64,000 nt of DNA from Atopobiaceae bacterium (GCA_030525685.1 JAUNEG010000003.1:1-64000); one strand, 5' to 3'. Positions 36,707 to 45,508 are shown, counted from the stretch's first letter. Translations and numbers: made by a program. The notes: a model not told the origin generated them from the letters alone.

Positions 36707-38245
36707 ATGGACTACCAAAGCTACATCACCGACCTGCATCTCAACCTCCATCCGGGCCAGATCGACGAGCTGGGGAAGTGGCTCGACCACTGCGAGCGCG
36801 TGAGCGACTTCTTCACGCTCGCCTACTACCCGTATCGGATGGCGGAGCTTCCCGGGGGCTTCTGCACCGAACGGGAGATGGACCCCGAGCTCATGCGCGA
36901 GCAGTGGGAGCGCATCCTGGCGTCTCTCGCCGAGCGCGAGAAGAGCGACGGCTTTTTGTGCTTTCCCGGCTTCGAGTGGCAGGGCACGGGCGAGGACGGC
37001 GACCACAACGTCTACTTCAAGACGTCCGGGCAGATTGCGCTGCCCGCCCGCTATGCTGAGTTGGCCGACACCTACCGTGACCAGGACGCCATTGCCATTC
37101 CGCACCATCTGGCCTACAGTCTCGGTAACCGCGGGAAGAACTGGGACACCCATGACGAGTCCTTCTCGCCCGTGGCGGAGATCTTCTCGCACCACGGCAG
37201 CTCCGAGCGCGATGCGACGTCGCTTTCGATGGGGCGGCACATCCACATGGGGCCGCGCGTGGACGAGACGAGCGTGGTCACCGGCCTCAAACGCGGCGCG
37301 CACTTCGGCCTCATCTGCTCCGGGGACAACCACGAGGTCCCGGCCATGGTCAAGTACGGTCGCGCTGGCGTCTGGGCGAGCGAGTACTCCAAGGACGCCA
37401 TCTGGAACGCGCTCGTCTCGCGGCGCACCTTCGGCTTCACGGGCTCGCGCATCGACCTGTGGTGCGAGGCGGAAGGCCACCCGCTGGGATCGGTCTTCTC
37501 GACGTCCTCGGACGAGGTGGAGCTCAAGGTGCGCGCCCGCGCGAACTCCAAGGTGGAGCGCATCGAGCTCTACCTCAACGGCGACCTCGACGACGCGCAC
37601 GTGGTTCGCTGGCGCGAGCCGCGTCCCGGCGCGAACGGCACCGTGCGCTTCAAGTTCCGCGTGGAGTTCGGCTGGGGTCCCAACGTGCGCTACTTCCCCG
37701 AGGCCACCGAGCGCGTGTGGAAGGGGACGCTCTCCACGTCCGGGCGCGTGGTCTCCGTGGAGCCGGTGTTCAGCAGCTTTGACAACCGCCACGAGCTGGT
37801 GGACGAGAAGACCGTGAGCTTCACGGCCAAGTCGCAGAAGGTGGGCGGCACGCACTGGGTGCGCGACAGCTCCATGCGCACCGAGGGCTACGTCTTCGAG
37901 CTGGAGGCGCCGCTGGACGGTACCGTGACCATGGATGTCTGCGGCGAGCACTTTGAGTGGCCAGTCGAGAAGATTCTCGCAGGTAGCTTCCTTGAGATAT
38001 TCGAGGACGAAGCCAAGGAACTCATCCGCGAGACGGCGGGCATCGAGGAGTACTACCGAAGCGATGCGTGGTATCACAACGCCTACAAGGTGAAGGTGTA
38101 TCAGGGGTTTGCATCCGACCTCTACGAGATCGAAGATGGCTTCGCCGTGCATCCTGGTGCCGAAGAGACAAGCTGGTTTGTGAAGCTCGTACAGGCTGAT
38201 GGTCAGACGGCGTGGGCATCGCCCATCTGGATCACTCACTCTTAG
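36707..38245 (+). CDS. PHP/DUF3604-like metal-dependent protein
   Basis: A 512-residue protein resembling DUF3604/PHP-superfamily proteins. Candidate metal-binding clusters in order are DLHLNLH at about 8-14, AIPHHLAY near 129-136, EIFSHHGSSE near 158-167 and ICSGDNHEVP near 203-212. A beta-rich C-terminal domain ends VQADGQTAWASPIW, a phrase typical of this group. ATG at 36707 is 8 bases after the EIID stop, so it is part of the PTS operon. PHP enzymes hydrolyse phosphoesters. A phosphatase or unusual sugar-modifying hydrolase acting on the imported sulfated sugar phosphate is an inference. Confidence 0.65.
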   Translation: MDYQSYITDLHLNLHPGQIDELGKWLDHCERVSDFFTLAYYPYRMAELPGGFCTEREMDPELMREQWERILASLAEREKSDGFLCFPGFEWQGTGEDGDHNVYFKTSGQIALPARYAELADTYRDQDAIAIPHHLAYSLGNRGKNWDTHDESFSPVAEIFSHHGSSERDATSLSMGRHIHMGPRVDETSVVTGLKRGAHFGLICSGDNHEVPAMVKYGRAGVWASEYSKDAIWNALVSRRTFGFTGSRIDLWCEAEGHPLGSVFSTSSDEVELKVRARANSKVERIELYLNGDLDDAHVVRWREPRPGANGTVRFKFRVEFGWGPNVRYFPEATERVWKGTLSTSGRVVSVEPVFSSFDNRHELVDEKTVSFTAKSQKVGGTHWVRDSSMRTEGYVFELEAPLDGTVTMDVCGEHFEWPVEKILAGSFLEIFEDEAKELIRETAGIEEYYRSDAWYHNAYKVKVYQGFASDLYEIEDGFAVHPGAEETSWFVKLVQADGQTAWASPIWITHS

Positions 38246-38268
38246 CCGATGCCCTCCGCCGTGCGGCA

Positions 38269-38420
38269 GGTTAAAAAATGCCGGGCCGTCCCCGCCTTTC
38301 TCGATGAGCGGGTTAAAAACAACGGGTCGTCCCCCTCCGCCGAGGCGTTTCGAGGGGGACGACCCGGTATTTCTAACCCAACGGCCGTCCGAGACGGGGA
38401 CGACCCGTTGTTTCTAACCC
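38269..38420 (-). repeat. REP-like repeat cluster B, right boundary of the sulfatase 3 operon
   Basis: The 70-bp unit at 38310-38379 is the reverse complement of 31462-31531 with one visible difference. Half units flank it on both sides (38269-38296 with GGGCCGTCCCCGCC, and 38394-38420 with GGGGACGACCCG and TTTCTAACCC). It may also act as the transcription end of the operon. Confidence 0.9.
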
Positions 38421-38537
38421 GCGTCCGGCAGCCCCGAAAAGGTCTGCCTGCCGCTCCCCGTGCGCACGAATCGGTGAGCGGCGAATTGCTATGCTAGGGG
38501 TTCGGTGGCTACACCGCAGGTGATGAACGGGGGAGAC

Positions 38538-39890
38538 ATGGTCAAGACGCTGGTACTCGTTCGGCACGGCGCACCGGAGGCGAGCTCGACCTCGGGCGCG
38601 GACATGGACCGCAGGCTCACCGAGGCCGGGGCCCGCGCGCTGCGCGTCGCCTATCCGCGCGTGTTCTCCCTGATCGGCGATGACGCCGACGCCCGCGTGT
38701 GGAGCAGTCCCGCGGTGCGCGCCCTCGAGACCGCCGACGTCGTGGCGGCGTCGCTGGGCGTGGAGGACATCGAGGTCCACCAGTCCCTCTACGCGCAGGA
38801 CGCCAACGCGTTCCTCGCCGAGCTCGAGGCCGCCGAGGCCCCGTGCGTGGTGGCCGTGGGCCACGCGCCCTTCGTCGACACGATCGCCTCCCGCCTGACC
38901 GACGTCTGCCCCGCCTTCGGAAAGGGCGCCGCGGCGGCCTTCGACCTGCCAAACGGTCCGTCCGAGCTCGGGTCCCTGCGCTGGTTCGTGGCTGCACCCG
39001 AGGCGGTCTCCTGGGACGAGCTGGGCTCCGTCGAGCGCGCCGTCGCGGGTGCCGCAGAGGGCCTCTCGGGACTTGCCAAGGCGTTTCTCGCCGCGCCGGA
39101 CAGCCCCGACCGGCTGCTGGAGTTCAGGGTCGGCCTGCGCCGCGTGCGCTCACTGCTGCAGTTCCTGTCCCCGTGGCAGGCCAAGAAGCAGAACCGTCGC
39201 TGCGAGCACGCCCTCAAGGAGCTGCAGGCTGCCTCTGCGCGGCTGCGTGCCCTGGACATCCTCTCCGAGGCCGTGGACGACCTCGTGGAGAGCGGTGAGC
39301 TCGGCGAGAACTGCCTGCTGCCCATGGCCTGCGCCAAGGAGCGCGCGCTCGAGTGCTCGTCGCTCGTGACGCTCATGCGCAAGTACCATGCGGGCAAGGG
39401 CCTCTCCAAGGTCGCGCGCGACCTGTCCGCGCTGCGCTGGAAGGGCAAGATCGCCGAGAAGGGCCTGACGGCCGATGACCTCCGCGCGCGCTTCGACGCC
39501 ATGTTCAACGAGGTCGACGAGGACCTCTTCGGGCTTGACCTGCGAGACGGCGACGCGGTCTACGTCGCGCGCCGGGACACCAAGGAGATGCGCTACGTGG
39601 CCGAGCGCCTCGGCGAGGTGCTGGGGCCGGAGCGCGCGCAGATGAGCGAGTACCTGGACGAGATTCAGCGCGAGCTCGGTGCCCTCTCCGACGCCCGGAG
39701 CAACAAGCAGCTCGCCGAGGAGTGCTCCAAGAGCCCGCGCTTTCGCGGCGTCCGCGCCGACCTCGGCATCGTCGCGCGCGACCAGGCGGAGGTTGTCTCC
39801 GCGATCACGTCGGGCATGGAGCGCCGCGAGGCGGATGCCCGCCCGGCCCAGGACGTCGCGGCGGACGACGCCGAGGACGAGGAGGAGTAG
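38538..39890 (+). CDS. histidine phosphatase (SixA-like) fused to CHAD domain
   Basis: A 450-residue fusion. The N-terminal domain (about 1-150) has the phosphatase motif LVLVRHGAPEA with RHG near residues 8-10, and a second His in VVAVGHAPF near 111-119. The C-terminal part (about 165-430) is helical, with FRVGLRRVRSLLQF and repeated basic residues, as in CHAD domains that bind inorganic polyphosphate. The His usually at the start of the CHAD motif is Leu here. ATG at 38538 was chosen (GGGGGAG upstream); GTG at 38505 and ATG at 38523 are alternatives. It overlaps no neighbour; fumC starts 3 bases after its stop. Confidence 0.8.
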   Translation: MVKTLVLVRHGAPEASSTSGADMDRRLTEAGARALRVAYPRVFSLIGDDADARVWSSPAVRALETADVVAASLGVEDIEVHQSLYAQDANAFLAELEAAEAPCVVAVGHAPFVDTIASRLTDVCPAFGKGAAAAFDLPNGPSELGSLRWFVAAPEAVSWDELGSVERAVAGAAEGLSGLAKAFLAAPDSPDRLLEFRVGLRRVRSLLQFLSPWQAKKQNRRCEHALKELQAASARLRALDILSEAVDDLVESGELGENCLLPMACAKERALECSSLVTLMRKYHAGKGLSKVARDLSALRWKGKIAEKGLTADDLRARFDAMFNEVDEDLFGLDLRDGDAVYVARRDTKEMRYVAERLGEVLGPERAQMSEYLDEIQRELGALSDARSNKQLAEECSKSPRFRGVRADLGIVARDQAEVVSAITSGMERREADARPAQDVAADDAEDEEE

Positions 39891-39893
39891 CGC

Positions 39894-41315
39894 GTGACCG
39901 AGAAGAACGGCGCATCCGCGGGCGCGGCCGGCGAGGGCTGGCGCGTCGAGCGGGACTCGATGGGGGAGATGCTCGTCCCGGCCGATGCCCTCTGGGGTGC
40001 CCAGACCGAGCGGAGCCACGAGAACTTCCCCATAGGGACCGAGCGCATGCCCGCGGAGATCGTGCGCGCGCTCGCGCTGGTGAAGAAGGCCGCGGCCCGC
40101 GCCAACGCGCGTCTGGGCCGCCTTGCGCCCGAAGCACGCGACCTCATCTGCGCCGCCGCCGACGAGGTGCTCGCCGGCGAGCATGACGCCGACTTCCCGC
40201 TCGTGGTGTGGCAGACGGGTTCCGGCACCCAGTCCAATATGAACATGAACGAGGTGCTGGCCAACCGCGGCAACCAGCTCGCGGCCGAGAGCGGCGTGGA
40301 GCTGGAGAAGGCGCTCCACCCCAACGACTCCGTCAACATGAGCCAGTCCTCCAACGACACCTTCCCGACGGCCATGCACGTGGCCGCGGCCCTGGCGGTG
40401 ACGGGGCGCCTGCTGCCCGCGATCGACCAGCTCACGGCCACGCTGCGCCGTCTGGAGGCGGAGAACGAGGGTGTGGTCAAGAGCGGTCGCACGCACCTCC
40501 AGGACGCGGTGCCCATCTCCTTCTCGCAGGAGATCTCCGGCTGGCGCGGACTGCTCGAGGGCTCGCGCGAGGAGCTCGTCGCCGCGATGCCGGGCCTCTA
40601 TCGCCTGGCGCTCGGCGGCACGGCCGTGGGCACGGGCCTCAACGCCCCGGCGGGCTTCGACGAGGCGGTCGCCGCGGAGCTCGCAGAGCTCACGGGCCTG
40701 CCCTTCGAGACGGACCCCAATAAGTTCCGCGCGCTCACCGGCAAGGACGCGCTCGTGTTCTCCCACGGCGCCGTGAAGGGCCTCGCCGCCAACATGATGA
40801 AGATCGCCAACGACGTGCGCTGGCTCGCCTCGGGTCCGCGCCTGGGGCTCGGTGAGATCCAGATTCCGGCCAACGAGCCGGGCAGCTCGATCATGCCGGG
40901 CAAGGTCAACCCCACCCAGTGCGAGGCCGTCACCATGGTGGCCGTGCAGGTCATGGGCAACGATGCCGCGATCGGAATGGCGGCCTCCCAGGGCAACTTC
41001 GAGCTCAACGTCTTCATGCCGGTGATCGCCTATAACTACCTGCAGTCCGTTCGCCTGCTCGCGGATACGATCGTCTCCTTCGACGAGCGCTGCGCGAGTG
41101 GCATCACGGCCAACCGAGAGAAGATGGACGAGAACCTCCACCGCTCGCTCATGCTGGTGACGAGCCTGAACCCTCACATCGGCTATGACAACGCCGCGCG
41201 TGTGGCCAAGAGGGCCTTCGCCGAGGGCACCTCGCTCAAGGAGGCCTGCGTGGCGCTGGGCCTGCTCACGTCCGAGCGCTTCGACGAGGTCTTTCACCCC
41301 GAGCAGATGGTGTAG
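39894..41315 (+). CDS. fumC: class II fumarate hydratase
   Basis: This enzyme interconverts fumarate and malate. It has 473 residues, typical for FumC. Signatures include [14 protein letters not shown] at about 103-116, [10 protein letters not shown] near 198-207 and [15 protein letters not shown] near 329-343 (catalytic Ser loop). GTG start at 39894, with the ribosome binding site GAGGAG inside the end of the phosphatase-CHAD gene. The pair is probably co-transcribed. Class II fumarase is oxygen-stable, unlike class I. Confidence 0.95.
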   Translation: MTEKNGASAGAAGEGWRVERDSMGEMLVPADALWGAQTERSHENFPIGTERMPAEIVRALALVKKAAARANARLGRLAPEARDLICAAADEVLAGEHDADFPLVVWQTGSGTQSNMNMNEVLANRGNQLAAESGVELEKALHPNDSVNMSQSSNDTFPTAMHVAAALAVTGRLLPAIDQLTATLRRLEAENEGVVKSGRTHLQDAVPISFSQEISGWRGLLEGSREELVAAMPGLYRLALGGTAVGTGLNAPAGFDEAVAAELAELTGLPFETDPNKFRALTGKDALVFSHGAVKGLAANMMKIANDVRWLASGPRLGLGEIQIPANEPGSSIMPGKVNPTQCEAVTMVAVQVMGNDAAIGMAASQGNFELNVFMPVIAYNYLQSVRLLADTIVSFDERCASGITANREKMDENLHRSLMLVTSLNPHIGYDNAARVAKRAFAEGTSLKEACVALGLLTSERFDEVFHPEQMV

Positions 41316-41325
41316 CCGCACCGTC

Positions 41326-41362
41326 CTTCTCGCCCGCGCGGCCATGTGCCGGCGCGCGGGCG
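41326..41362 (+). terminator. GC-rich hairpin after fumC
   Basis: CGCCCGCGCGG pairs with the GC-rich arm ending GCGCGCGGGCG across CCATGTG, overlapping a CTTCTCGCC motif at 41326-41334. There is no T run, so termination efficiency is uncertain. Confidence 0.45.
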
Positions 41363-41363
41363 A

Positions 41364-41440
41364 TTAACGCACAAAATCAAGCACAGCTTTCTATATCCGC
41401 AGGTAAAAATAACGTACATGTCGGATTTTGTACGTTAATT
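41364..41440. promoter_or_regulatory. inverted repeats upstream of metY
   Basis: GATTAACGCACAAAATC (41364-41380) is repeated in inverse orientation as GGATTTTGTACGTTAATT (41423-41440). Within it, AACGTACA (41411-41418) pairs with TGTACGTT (41429-41436). It could be an operator for the methionine gene or another REP-like structure. No SAM riboswitch fold was recognised. Confidence 0.45.
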
Positions 41441-41522
41441 CACCGCGTCGGCGCCTGCTCGCGTCGACGGCGCCCGTACGCCGCCGTGCTATCATGGACC
41501 CGGCAACAACGAAAGGAGCCCC

Positions 41523-42806
41523 ATGAGCGAGCAGAGCATCGGCACCCGCTGCGTCCAGGCCGGCTACACGCCGGGCGACGGCGAGCCGCGCCAGATTCCC
41601 ATCGTCCAGTCCACCACCTTCAAGTACGCCACCTCCGAGCACATGGGTCAGCTCTTCGACCTGGAGGCCGAGGGCTACTTCTACACGCGCCTGCAGAACC
41701 CCACCAACGATGCCGTCGCTGCCAAGATCTGCGCGCTCGAGGGCGGCGCCGCGGCCATGCTTACGAGCTCCGGCCAGGCCGCCAACTTCTTCGCGCTCTT
41801 CAACATCTGCGAGGCGGGCAGCCACGTCGTGGCGAGCTCGGCCATCTACGGCGGCACCTACAACCTGATCGCCCACACGATGGCCAAGATGGGCATCGAG
41901 TCCACGTTCGTCTCGCCCACGTGCACGCCGGAGGAGCTCGAGGCGGCCTTCCGCCCCAACACGCGCGCCGTCTTTGGCGAGACGATCGCCAACCCCGCGC
42001 TGGACGTGCTGGACATCGAGCGCTTCGCGAGCGCGGCCCACGAGCACGGCGTGCCGCTGATCGTGGACAACACCTTCCCCACGCCCGTCTTCTGCCGCCC
42101 CATCGAGTGGGGCGCGGACATCGTGACCCACTCCACCACCAAGTACATGGACGGCCATGGCGTGGGCGTGGGCGGTGCGATCGTGGACTCCGGCAACTTC
42201 GACTGGACGGCGCACGCGGACAAGTTCCCGGGCCTCACCACGCCCGACGAGTCCTACCACGGCATCGTCTACGCCGAGAAGTTCGGTCAGGCGGGCGCCT
42301 TCATCACCAAGGCCACCTCGCAGCTCATGCGCGACCTCGGCTCCATCCAGAGCCCACAGAACGCGTTCTACCTCAACATGGGCCTCGAGAGCCTGCACGT
42401 GCGCATGCCTCGCCACTTTGCGAACGGCCTCGCCGTGGCGGAGTACCTCGCGGGCTCGGACAGGGTGACGAGCGTGCGCTTCCCGCACCTGGCCGGTGAC
42501 CCGTACCACGAGCTCGCCCAGAAGTACCTGCCCGAGGGCGGCTCCGGCGTGGTGTCCTTTGAGCTCGCCGGCGGTCGTGCGGCTGCCGAGAAGTTCATGT
42601 CGGCGCTGCGCCTCGCCGCGATCGAGACGCACGTGGCCGACGCGCGCACCTGCTGCCTGCACCCGGCCTCTGCGACGCACCGCCAGATGAACGACGAGGA
42701 GCTGGTCGCAGCCGGTATTTCTCCGGCCATGGTGCGCTTCTCGTGCGGCCTGGAGGACAGCGCCGACCTCATCGCCGACATAGAGCAGGCGCTCGCCGCG
42801 ATCTAG
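41523..42806 (+). CDS. metY: O-acetylhomoserine sulfhydrylase-type PLP enzyme
   Basis: A 427-residue Cys/Met-metabolism PLP enzyme. The catalytic lysine is Lys207 in THSTTKYMDGHG. SSGQAANFFALF (about 82-93), NPALDVLDIERF and the C-terminal HPASATHRQM are typical of O-acetylhomoserine sulfhydrylases, which make homocysteine from O-acetylhomoserine and sulfide. AAAGGAG precedes the ATG. A single gene followed by a long hairpin. Cystathionine gamma-synthase or methionine gamma-lyase activity cannot be fully excluded. Confidence 0.9.
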   Translation: MSEQSIGTRCVQAGYTPGDGEPRQIPIVQSTTFKYATSEHMGQLFDLEAEGYFYTRLQNPTNDAVAAKICALEGGAAAMLTSSGQAANFFALFNICEAGSHVVASSAIYGGTYNLIAHTMAKMGIESTFVSPTCTPEELEAAFRPNTRAVFGETIANPALDVLDIERFASAAHEHGVPLIVDNTFPTPVFCRPIEWGADIVTHSTTKYMDGHGVGVGGAIVDSGNFDWTAHADKFPGLTTPDESYHGIVYAEKFGQAGAFITKATSQLMRDLGSIQSPQNAFYLNMGLESLHVRMPRHFANGLAVAEYLAGSDRVTSVRFPHLAGDPYHELAQKYLPEGGSGVVSFELAGGRAAAEKFMSALRLAAIETHVADARTCCLHPASATHRQMNDEELVAAGISPAMVRFSCGLEDSADLIADIEQALAAI

Positions 42807-42814
42807 CGACTTTG

Positions 42815-42907
42815 GTCAAACAGAACGGGCCGGGCCTCCCCGCAGAAGTGCTTCGCGCTGCGCGCTCAGGAACTTCTGCTTGGGAGGCCCGGCCCGTTCT
42901 GTTTGAC
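42815..42907. repeat. very long hairpin between metY and the FKBP gene
   Basis: An almost perfect stem of about 34 bp: left arm starts GTCAAACAGAACGGGCC and ends GCAGAAGT, the right arm mirrors it and ends GGCCCGTTCTGTTTGAC, around a loop of about 22 bases. The outer arms resemble the CCCGTTGTTTTTAAC tails of the REP-like units at 31 and 38 kb. It may terminate both convergent genes. Confidence 0.8.
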
Positions 42908-42954
42908 TCCTAGCTGGGGCGGTGCCCTTACCGATTGGGGTGGGTGCGGGGCGC

Positions 42955-43380
42955 TTACTCGACCTCGAGCAGCTCGATGTTGAAGTTGAGCGCCTTGCCC
43001 GCCATCTCGTGGTTCATGTCGAAGGTGACGGACTCGTCGTCCTTGGCGGCGACGGTGGCGGGGAAGGGCTGGCCCATGGCGTTGCTCAGCATGACGCGCT
43101 GGCCCGCGACGAGGTCCTCAGCGTCGGGCATCTGCGCCACGGGAACGGCCTGCACGAGGCGCTCGTCGCGCTCGCCGTAGGCCTCGGCGGGCTCGAGGCG
43201 CACGTCCACGACCTGGCCGACCTCCATCTCGCGCACGGCCTCGTCGAAGCCCTTGATTATCTGGCCCGCCATGCAGGTGAACGCCAGCGGTTCGCCGCGG
43301 TCGCGCGAGGAGTCGAACTTCGTGCCGTCGTCGAGCGTGCCCACGTAGTGGACCTTGACCTGCTTGCCCTCGTTGCTCAT
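42955..43380 (-). CDS. FKBP-type peptidyl-prolyl isomerase (SlyD-like)
   Basis: A 141-residue isomerase and chaperone. VKVHYVGTLDDGTKFDSSRDRGEP near the N-terminus is the FKBP half. An inserted-flap region (about 66-120) has AYGERDERLVQAVP and FDMNHEMAGKAL, the latter diagnostic of SlyD-type proteins. No His-rich metal-binding tail is present, unlike E. coli SlyD. ATG at 43380. A short GGGGTC palindrome lies just upstream. Confidence 0.92.
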   Translation of the reverse strand: MSNEGKQVKVHYVGTLDDGTKFDSSRDRGEPLAFTCMAGQIIKGFDEAVREMEVGQVVDVRLEPAEAYGERDERLVQAVPVAQMPDAEDLVAGQRVMLSNAMGQPFPATVAAKDDESVTFDMNHEMAGKALNFNIELLEVE

Positions 43381-43392
43381 GTCTCTCCCGTC

Positions 43393-43419
43393 TCTGGGGT
43401 CAGATGCACCGACCCCAGA
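43393..43419. repeat. short REP-like palindrome upstream of FKBP gene
   Basis: TCTGGGGTC pairs with GACCCCAGA across a 9-base loop, followed by TTCTGACAG. It shares the GGGG(A/T)C...(A/T)CCCC plan and T-rich/GAC tail of the other REP-like elements. Confidence 0.6.
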
Positions 43420-43444
43420 TTCTGACAGATGGCCCGTGCGCGCG

Positions 43445-44133
43445 CTAGGCGCGGTCGGCCCGGTCCCAGGCCTCGTCGTAGATGTGCTCGGTCATGACCT
43501 GGGAGCGCAGCTCCTCCCAGGAGTCGGCGGTCAGCCTGCCGCCGTCGAGTGTGGTCCCGAGCAGGTTCTCCAGCATGGAGCGCTCGAACACCTGCGTGTC
43601 GCGCTCGAGCCTCCCGTCGTGGCGCCGTCCTTCTCGGCGGTGGCGTCGTCGCCCCGGCCGGTCTGCTCGACGACCTGAGAGGTCTGGGACTGGTAGTCCT
43701 CGGCGGCCTTTCTGGTATCCAGCATGTTGAACACGGTGCAGCCGGCGATGCCCACGACCACGAGCACGACCGCCACGACGGCCACGATTGCAGCCGTCGA
43801 CCAGCGCCGGGATGCGGTGGGGGCGGGCCCGGCCGCAGGCTCCGGGGGCGTCTCGACCGTCGGCGCGGGCTCGGGCTCGCTGGCAGCGGCGGGCATCGCC
43901 GTGGTGGGCTCGAGGGCCTCGTCCCCCTCGTCCAGCACGTCCTCCACGCTTGAGACGGCCTCGCAGGTGCGCCGGTAGGCCTCCTCCTCGCTCATGCCCT
44001 GGGCGACGTAGTCGTCGAAGCGCGCGGTGAGGTTTCCGTAGATCTCCTCCTTGAGCTCGATGGTCTCGGCGTCGAGCGTGCGTCCCTCGAAGAGGTGCTC
44101 GACGTACATCCTGAGGTCGCTCCTGCCGCTCAT
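43445..44133 (-). pseudogene. HAAS-like membrane signalling protein, frameshifted
   Basis: The N-terminal half starts MSGRSDLRMYVEHLFEG, a short helical segment like the HAAS/DUF1700 modules that accompany PadR regulators (EEEAYRRTCEAVSSVEDVL at about 50-68). A Pro/Glu-rich linker and one membrane helix (AAIVAVVAVVLVVVGIAGC) follow. Near 43612-43624 the frame breaks; a one-base correction gives a coding-like tail DGRLERDTQVFERSMLENLL and a stop at 43445-43447. So it is a recent frameshift or sequencing error. The start overlaps the padR stop by ATGA. Confidence 0.65.
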
Positions 44134-44480
44134 TTGGTGCCTCCGCTCTGTCTGAGGAGTCGGTCGATGATGGTGCGCGCGCGCACCCAGCGTGCGGTCG
44201 CCTCGGTGAGCTCCCCGCGGCCGCCGTCGGTTATGTGGTAGTACTTGCGCCGTGCGCCCTGGGTCTCGTTGCCCCAGTAGCTCTCCACGAACCCCTGCCC
44301 CTCCAGGCGCTTGAGGCTCGTGTACAGCGAGGGCTCCTTCATCTCGTAGGCCCCCTCGCTCGTCTGCGCGACATCCTTCAGGATCTCGTAGCCGTAGGAG
44401 TCGCCGTTTGAGAGCGTGCTCAGCACGATGGCGTCGATGTTGCCCCGGATGAGGTCGCTCTCTGCGTCTCTCGTTGCCAT
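44130..44480 (-). CDS. PadR-family transcriptional regulator
   Basis: A 116-residue winged-helix regulator. IRGNIDAIVLSTLSNGDSYGYEILKD at about 11-36 and EPSLYTSLKRLEGQGFVESYW at about 49-69 are typical PadR helix and wing segments. Start ATG at 44480. Its stop overlaps the start of the HAAS-like gene, the common PadR-effector arrangement in Gram-positive bacteria. It probably represses its own operon. Confidence 0.9.
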   Translation of the reverse strand: MATRDAESDLIRGNIDAIVLSTLSNGDSYGYEILKDVAQTSEGAYEMKEPSLYTSLKRLEGQGFVESYWGNETQGARRKYYHITDGGRGELTEATARWVRARTIIDRLLRQSGGTK

Positions 44481-44634
44481 GGGTCATCTCCCTGACGGTA
44501 TCGTTGAGTGCAGTGTAGCGCATATTACTATGTGTGTCGATATACCTTCTCAGAAGTATATAAAGTCCGGCGAGCGGTAGCCGGGCGGGCGGGAGCGTTG
44601 CGATGGGGTATCCTTAGCCCGAGAGGAGGGTGGC

Positions 44635-45414
44635 GTGAGCGAGAAGAGCGACGGTTTCGTAGGGGTCTTCGACTCGGGCGTGGGCGGCATCAGCGTGCTG
44701 CGAGCGCTCGTGGCCGAGCTGTCGCACGAGGACTTCCGCTTCTTCGGCGACTCCGCCAACGCGCCCTACGGCGAGAAGACCGAGGGGCAGGTGCTCGAGC
44801 TCTCCCGCGACATCGTCGAGCGCTTCCTCGCCGTCGGCGCCAAGGCGGTCGTGATCGCATGCAACACGGCGACCTCCGTCTCCGCCGCCGCCCTTCGTGC
44901 CGCCCACCCCGACGTTCCCATCGTCGGGATAGAGCCCGCGCTCAAGCCCGCCGCGCGCGCCCTGCCGCACGGGCGCGCGCTCGTCATGGCGACCGAGGTC
45001 ACGCTGCGGCTCGAGAAGTACCACGAGCTCGTGCGCGCATGGGGAGGGGAGTGCGAGGTCGTCCCCGTGCCGTGCCCGGGCCTCGCCGCCCGCATCGAGA
45101 GGGGAGGCCTCGACGCGCCCGACGTCCGGGAGCTGATCGAGGGCTACGTGGGGGCGTATGCGGGCGAGGTCGACGGCGTGGTCCTCGGCTGCACGCACTA
45201 CCCGTTCGTGAGGCGCCAGATCGCCGAGGTGCTTGGTCCGGACGTGCGCTTCTTCGACGGCGGCGCCGGCGCGGCCCGGCAGCTCAGGGCGCGCCTCGCG
45301 GACGCCGACCTGCTCGCCGACCGCGGCCGCCCCGGGCGCGTCGAGTTTGCCTCGAGCCTCGACACGCCTGCCGAGCTGGCCCTCTACGAGAGGTTCTTCT
45401 CGCTCCCATTCTGA
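44635..45414 (+). CDS. murI: glutamate racemase
   Basis: This enzyme makes D-glutamate for peptidoglycan by cofactor-independent racemisation. It has 259 residues. GVFDSGVGGISVLR is near the N-terminus. The two catalytic cysteines are Cys76 in IACNTATS and Cys186 in LGCTHYPF. GTG start at 44635 follows GAGGAGGG. It is divergent from padR. Confidence 0.95.
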   Translation: MSEKSDGFVGVFDSGVGGISVLRALVAELSHEDFRFFGDSANAPYGEKTEGQVLELSRDIVERFLAVGAKAVVIACNTATSVSAAALRAAHPDVPIVGIEPALKPAARALPHGRALVMATEVTLRLEKYHELVRAWGGECEVVPVPCPGLAARIERGGLDAPDVRELIEGYVGAYAGEVDGVVLGCTHYPFVRRQIAEVLGPDVRFFDGGAGAARQLRARLADADLLADRGRPGRVEFASSLDTPAELALYERFFSLPF

Positions 45415-45508
45415 CGCCCATTGCCTGGGTGCTTTTTCGGGCGCTCCTGGAGCAGCGGCTGCCCGCTCGCCCGAGAACACGCAGGTAAAGAAACGGCACC
45501 TCCCAAGT

